62,841 nucleotides of DNA from Kitasatospora phosalacinea. GTDB taxonomy: Bacteria; Actinomycetota; Actinomycetes; Streptomycetales; Streptomycetaceae. The position numbers were made by a program, and so were the translations under genes. Location: the NCBI RefSeq assembly GCF_030268885.1, contig NZ_BSSA01000040.1, positions 1-62,841 on the forward strand. Direction: 5' to 3'. This document shows positions 59,775 to 62,841 of this stretch, one piece after another. Positions within the stretch are counted from its first letter, which is position 1; every line of letters starts with the position of its first letter. The notes below the pieces were generated by a model that saw only the letters and a program-made list of their open reading frames with translations, did no database searches and was not told where the DNA came from.

Positions 59775-60757
59775 TCCACACACAGCTCGGCCGCACCGGA
59801 CTGCGCATCAGCCGACTCGTCCTCGGCACCGTCAACTTCGGCGGCAGGGTGGAGGAACCGGAGGCGCACCGCCTGATGGACCACGCCCTCGCCCTGGGCG
59901 TCAACACCGTCGACACCGCCAACACCTACGGCTGGCGCGTCCACAAGGGCCACACCGAGGAGGTCATCGGCCGCTGGCTCGCCCAGAGGCCCGGCCGCCG
60001 CGACCAGGTGGTGCTCGCCACCAAGGTCGGCGACCCGATGGGCGACGGCCCCAACGACCAGGGCCTGTCCGCCCGCAACATCGTCGCCTCCTGCGAGGCT
60101 TCGCTGCGCCGGCTGGGCACCGACCACATCGACCTCTACCAGATGCACCACGTCGACCGGAGCGTCGGCTGGGACGAGGTGTGGCAGGCGATGGACCTGC
60201 TCGTCGGCCAGGGCAAGGTGCGCTACGTCGGCTCCTCGAACTTCGCCGGCTGGGACATCGCCTCGGCCCAGGAAGCCGCCCGGCGGCGCCACACCCTGGG
60301 CCTGGTGTCCGAGCAGTGCGTCTACAACCTGGTCACCCGCCACGCCGAACTCGAGGTCATCCCGGCCGCCGTCGCCAACGGGCTCGGCGTCCTGGTCTGG
60401 TCCCCGCTGCACGGCGGCCTGCTCAGCGGGGTCCTGCGCAAGACGCGCGAGCACGACGCCGTCAAGTCGGCCCAGGGCCGGGCCGCCGAAGCCCTGGCCC
60501 GGCACCGCGACACCGTCGAGGCGTACGAGAAGCTGTGCGCCGAGCACGGCACCGACCCCGCCCAGGCCGGGCTGGCCTGGACGCTGGAGCGGCCCGGCGT
60601 GAGCGCCGCGGTCATCGGCCCGCGCACCGAGCAGCACCTCGACGGCGCGCTCGCCGCCCTCACCACCCCGCTGCCCGAGCCCCTGCGGGCCGGGATGGAA
60701 CGCCTGTTCCCCCCGATCGGACGGGGCGGCCAGGCCCCCGACGCCTGGCTCTCCTGA
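59771..60757 (+). CDS. aldo/keto reductase of a possible biosynthetic cluster
   Basis: 328 residues. LGRTGLRISRLVLGTVNFGG, NTVDTANTYGWRVHKGHTEE (catalytic Asp, Tyr), VVLATKVGDPMGDG (Lys), IDLYQMHHVDRSVGW (His of the tetrad), SNFAGWDIASAQEAA and VIGPRTEQHLDGAL. All four tetrad residues are present, unlike in the other two AKRs of the window. GTG 59771 lies within the stop of the GMC remnant. Would reduce a keto sugar or aglycone ketone if the cluster is for a glycosylated product. Confidence 0.88.
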   Translation: MIHTQLGRTGLRISRLVLGTVNFGGRVEEPEAHRLMDHALALGVNTVDTANTYGWRVHKGHTEEVIGRWLAQRPGRRDQVVLATKVGDPMGDGPNDQGLSARNIVASCEASLRRLGTDHIDLYQMHHVDRSVGWDEVWQAMDLLVGQGKVRYVGSSNFAGWDIASAQEAARRRHTLGLVSEQCVYNLVTRHAELEVIPAAVANGLGVLVWSPLHGGLLSGVLRKTREHDAVKSAQGRAAEALARHRDTVEAYEKLCAEHGTDPAQAGLAWTLERPGVSAAVIGPRTEQHLDGALAALTTPLPEPLRAGMERLFPPIGRGGQAPDAWLS

Positions 60758-60836
60758 ACCCCGCACCCCCGTCACCCACCCGCGTCACCCACCCGCCGGA
60801 CCGCCCGGTCCGGCCCACCCGGAAGGACACCGTCCC

Positions 60837-61613
60837 ATGACGGCCGAGAACTTCACCGACCCGCTGATCGTCCCGCACGAGTCCGCCCAGGACCGCGAGG
60901 CCCGCGAGCGCCTGACCAAGCTGCTCGTCGAGACGCCGATCCCCCCGCACTACCTGATCGACAACCTCGCCGTCTACATGCGCCGCCACCAGCTGGCCGA
61001 CCTGCTCTCGATGGACCGGCTGTACCGCATGCTCGACCAGGTCCCCGGCACCATCATGGAGTTCGGCGTCCTGCACGGCCGTCACCTGGCCACCCTGACC
61101 GCGCTGCGCAGCATCTACGAGCCCTACAACTCGCTGCGCCGGATCGTCGGCTTCGACACCTTCACCGGCTTCCCCGAGGACATCGACCCGGTCGACAAGG
61201 TCAGCACCAGCGCCGTGCCCGGCCGCTTCGCGGTGCCCGACGGCGAGGTGCAGCACCTGCGCGAGGTGCTCGCCGCCCACGAGGCCACCGAGCCCTTCGG
61301 CCACACCCGGCGCTCCTTCGTCGTCCAGGGCGACGTCCGCGAGACGGTGCCGCAGTACCTGGCCGACAACCCCGAGACGATCATCGCCATGGCCTACTTC
61401 GACCTGGACCTGTACCAGCCGACCAAGGAGCTCCTGGAGGCCATCAAGCCGCACCTGACCAAGGGCAGCATCCTGGCCTTCGACGAACTGGCCCACCCCA
61501 AGTGGCCCGGCGAGACCACCGCCCTGCGCGAGGTCTTCGGCCTGGACGCCGCGCCGCTGCGGCAGCTGCCCGGCCGGGAGCCGCCGGTCATCTACCTGCA
61601 GTGGGGCATGTGA
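60837..61613 (+). CDS. TylF/MycF-type O-methyltransferase
   Basis: 258 residues. PGTIMEFGVLHGRHLATLTALR is the SAM-binding loop, RRIVGFDTFTGFPEDIDPVD and YFDLDLYQPTKELLEAIKPH carry the Mg2+ ligands, ILAFDELAHPKWPGETTALRE the last acidic cluster. The family methylates sugar hydroxyls in macrolides (TylF, MycF) and other glycosides. ATG 60837, with GGAAGGAC before it and direct GTCACCCACCCG repeats at 60769-60793. Partner of the adjacent aldo/keto reductase. Confidence 0.9.
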   Translation: MTAENFTDPLIVPHESAQDREARERLTKLLVETPIPPHYLIDNLAVYMRRHQLADLLSMDRLYRMLDQVPGTIMEFGVLHGRHLATLTALRSIYEPYNSLRRIVGFDTFTGFPEDIDPVDKVSTSAVPGRFAVPDGEVQHLREVLAAHEATEPFGHTRRSFVVQGDVRETVPQYLADNPETIIAMAYFDLDLYQPTKELLEAIKPHLTKGSILAFDELAHPKWPGETTALREVFGLDAAPLRQLPGREPPVIYLQWGM

Positions 61614-61698
61614 CGGCAGCCCGGCGCGGGGGACCCCGGCCCCGCCGGGCCCCCGCCCCGGCCCGCACCCCGGCGACCGCACCAGGAGGAGGCACCCA

Positions 61699-62721
61699 GT
61701 GACACCGGAACAGACCCGGACGGCCGCGGTGGCGGACCCACCGGCCGGACGGCGGACGGCGGGAGCACCGGCGCACCGGCTGCTCGTGCCCGGAACGGCG
61801 GCCGGGGCCGCCGACCCGCTGCTGGTGGGCCACAAGTTCGCCCGGCAGGCGCGGCTGTCCGCGCTCGGCCACCGGGTGCCGGACTTCGTGTGCCTGTCGG
61901 TCGGGGCGTTCGACGCGGTCCGGGCAGCCACGGGCGTCAGGTCCCCCGCCGTGCGGGACTCGGGCGAACTGGCGGCCTGGGCGGCCCGGGCCCGCGCCGA
62001 GGTGCACGGCGCGGGGGTCCCGGCCGACCTGGCCGAAGCCCTGCTGGACGCCTTCGACCGGTTGTCCGACGACGGCGCGGCCGTGGCGGTGCGCTCCTGC
62101 GCGGTGCCCGCCCGCGTCCGCGGCACCGGCGCCGCGGACGCGGCCGCCTCCCCGTGCTTCCTGGCGGTCGGGCGCGAGGAGCTGGTGGACCGGGTCTCCC
62201 GCTGCTGGGCCGCCGCCTTCAGCACCGAACGGGTGCTCGACCGCCTCGTCCGGGGCGAGGACCCGGCGGCCACCCGGATGGCGGTGGGACTGCAGCGCGT
62301 GGTCCGGGCCGAGTGCTCCTTCACGGCCGTCGGCCGCGTCCCCCACCGGGCCCCGGGCACCGCCGACCTGTCCCACCTGGCGGCGGCCTACGGACTGGGC
62401 CGGGGCCCGGGGCGGGGCGACGCCGACCACTTCTCGGTGGACGCCGCCTCCGGCGTGGTCGAACTGCGCACGGTGCGCAAGACCCGGCAGACGGTGCTCG
62501 CCCCCACCGGCGGGACCGTTGTCGTCGAGGTCCCCGAGGCGGCGGCGCACCGGGCGGTGCTCGACCTCGCCACCGTACGGCGGGTCGCCGCACTGGCCCG
62601 CGGGCTGGAGGAGCACTTCGGCGCGCCCCAGGAGGTCGCGGGCGCCGTCACCGCGGACGGCGGGATCCACCTGCTCGGAACCCGCCCGGCCACCACCGCC
62701 CGCCCCGGCCGCCGCCACTGA
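61699..62721 (+). CDS. stand-alone PEP/pyruvate-binding ATP domain protein
   Basis: 340 residues. VGHKFARQARLSALGHRVPDF matches the opening GGKAASLARL-GLPVP-G of PEP synthase/PPDK; VAVRSCAVPARVRGTGAADA corresponds to the VRSSA-EDS loop; GGIHLLGTRPATT resembles the closing LLQ-RP-T motif. The central His domain and the PEP-binding barrel are absent and the gene stops at 62721, so this is only the ATP-binding module. The conserved Arg/Glu set is partly substituted. Function unknown; it may phosphorylate or adenylate a cluster intermediate. AGGAGG before GTG 61699. Confidence 0.75.
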   Translation: MTPEQTRTAAVADPPAGRRTAGAPAHRLLVPGTAAGAADPLLVGHKFARQARLSALGHRVPDFVCLSVGAFDAVRAATGVRSPAVRDSGELAAWAARARAEVHGAGVPADLAEALLDAFDRLSDDGAAVAVRSCAVPARVRGTGAADAAASPCFLAVGREELVDRVSRCWAAAFSTERVLDRLVRGEDPAATRMAVGLQRVVRAECSFTAVGRVPHRAPGTADLSHLAAAYGLGRGPGRGDADHFSVDAASGVVELRTVRKTRQTVLAPTGGTVVVEVPEAAAHRAVLDLATVRRVAALARGLEEHFGAPQEVAGAVTADGGIHLLGTRPATTARPGRRH

Positions 62722-62841
62722 GCCCCCCGCGCCTGCGGGCCCGGGCCCGGCACGGGAGGGTCGGCGGGCCGCCGCACGGTGCGGAACAGGCCGGGGTGGG
62801 CGGCGGCGTAGCGGGCGAGCTCCTCGGTGCTGCCGTCGGTG
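62722..62841 (-). other. right edge, possible end of a minus-strand glycosyltransferase-like gene
   Basis: Reading leftward from 62841, codons give TDGSTEELARYAAAHPGLFRTVRRP. DGST followed by such a helix is common in GT2 glycosyltransferases. The frame continues without a stop into the preceding gene, so this is probably a fragment, or a frame that loses meaning after about 62765. Not secure. Confidence 0.25.

Overview
The window is very GC-rich DNA with strong G/C third-position bias, frequent GTG starts and GTGA stop/start overlaps. Together with an SsgA-like sporulation protein, snapalysin next to a LysR gene, and a GntR-controlled chitin-sugar uptake operon, this points to a Streptomyces/Kitasatospora-type actinomycete chromosome. 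Species cannot be named. No rRNA, tRNA or CRISPR array was seen.

Left edge (1-4.4 kb) is a graveyard of mobile DNA: the N-terminus of an IS256-type transposase, a tyrosine recombinase with one nonsense and two frameshift lesions, a 5'-truncated and frameshifted IS3 element, an apparent ISL3 tail and a broken DUF6193 gene, with a DUF4259 gene surviving between them.

The core from 4.4 to 42.4 kb is orderly. It holds a macro-domain protein, hexapeptide carbonic-anhydrase-like protein, NYN and MHYT proteins, and two regulator/enzyme neighbourhoods (AraC with NmrA; GlxA-type AraC with isochorismatase and an MFS protein). A das-like block follows (15.5-23.3 kb): divergent GntR repressor, lipoprotein sugar binder, two permeases, GH20 hexosaminidase and a secreted CBM3-GH16 enzyme. 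It has no ATPase, so the transporter presumably borrows a shared MsiK-type one. Next come a multicopper oxidase, TIM44-like protein, the snpA/LysR pair, oxidoreductases with TetR or HxlR regulators, an SsgA-like protein, a run of small secreted proteins (33.6-35.7 kb), cyclophilin, two EF-hand proteins, a nonsense-mutated DUF1990 gene and a class A beta-lactamase-fold protein.

At 42.6-45.4 kb lies a second, full-length copy of the IS3 element, itself interrupted by a complete IS256-family element with inverted repeats and an 8-bp target duplication. The two IS3 copies are direct repeats enclosing about 40 kb. 45.4-48 kb is a patch of small accessory genes (hypothetical, decayed Nudix, phosphoribosyltransferase, hypothetical).

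The right part (48-62.8 kb) holds membrane and hypothetical proteins, a metallophosphoesterase, a 1,116-residue DUF4132 protein, an alpha/beta hydrolase, a MarR/MFS divergent pair and an ATP-grasp/TetR pair. Its last 3.4 kb look like a piece of a natural-product cluster: aldo/keto reductase, TylF-type O-methyltransferase and a stand-alone PEP/pyruvate-binding ATP domain. At the left border of that piece a LuxR gene and a GMC oxidoreductase gene have both lost their N-termini at one point (about 59,440), as one deletion across a divergent promoter region would produce.
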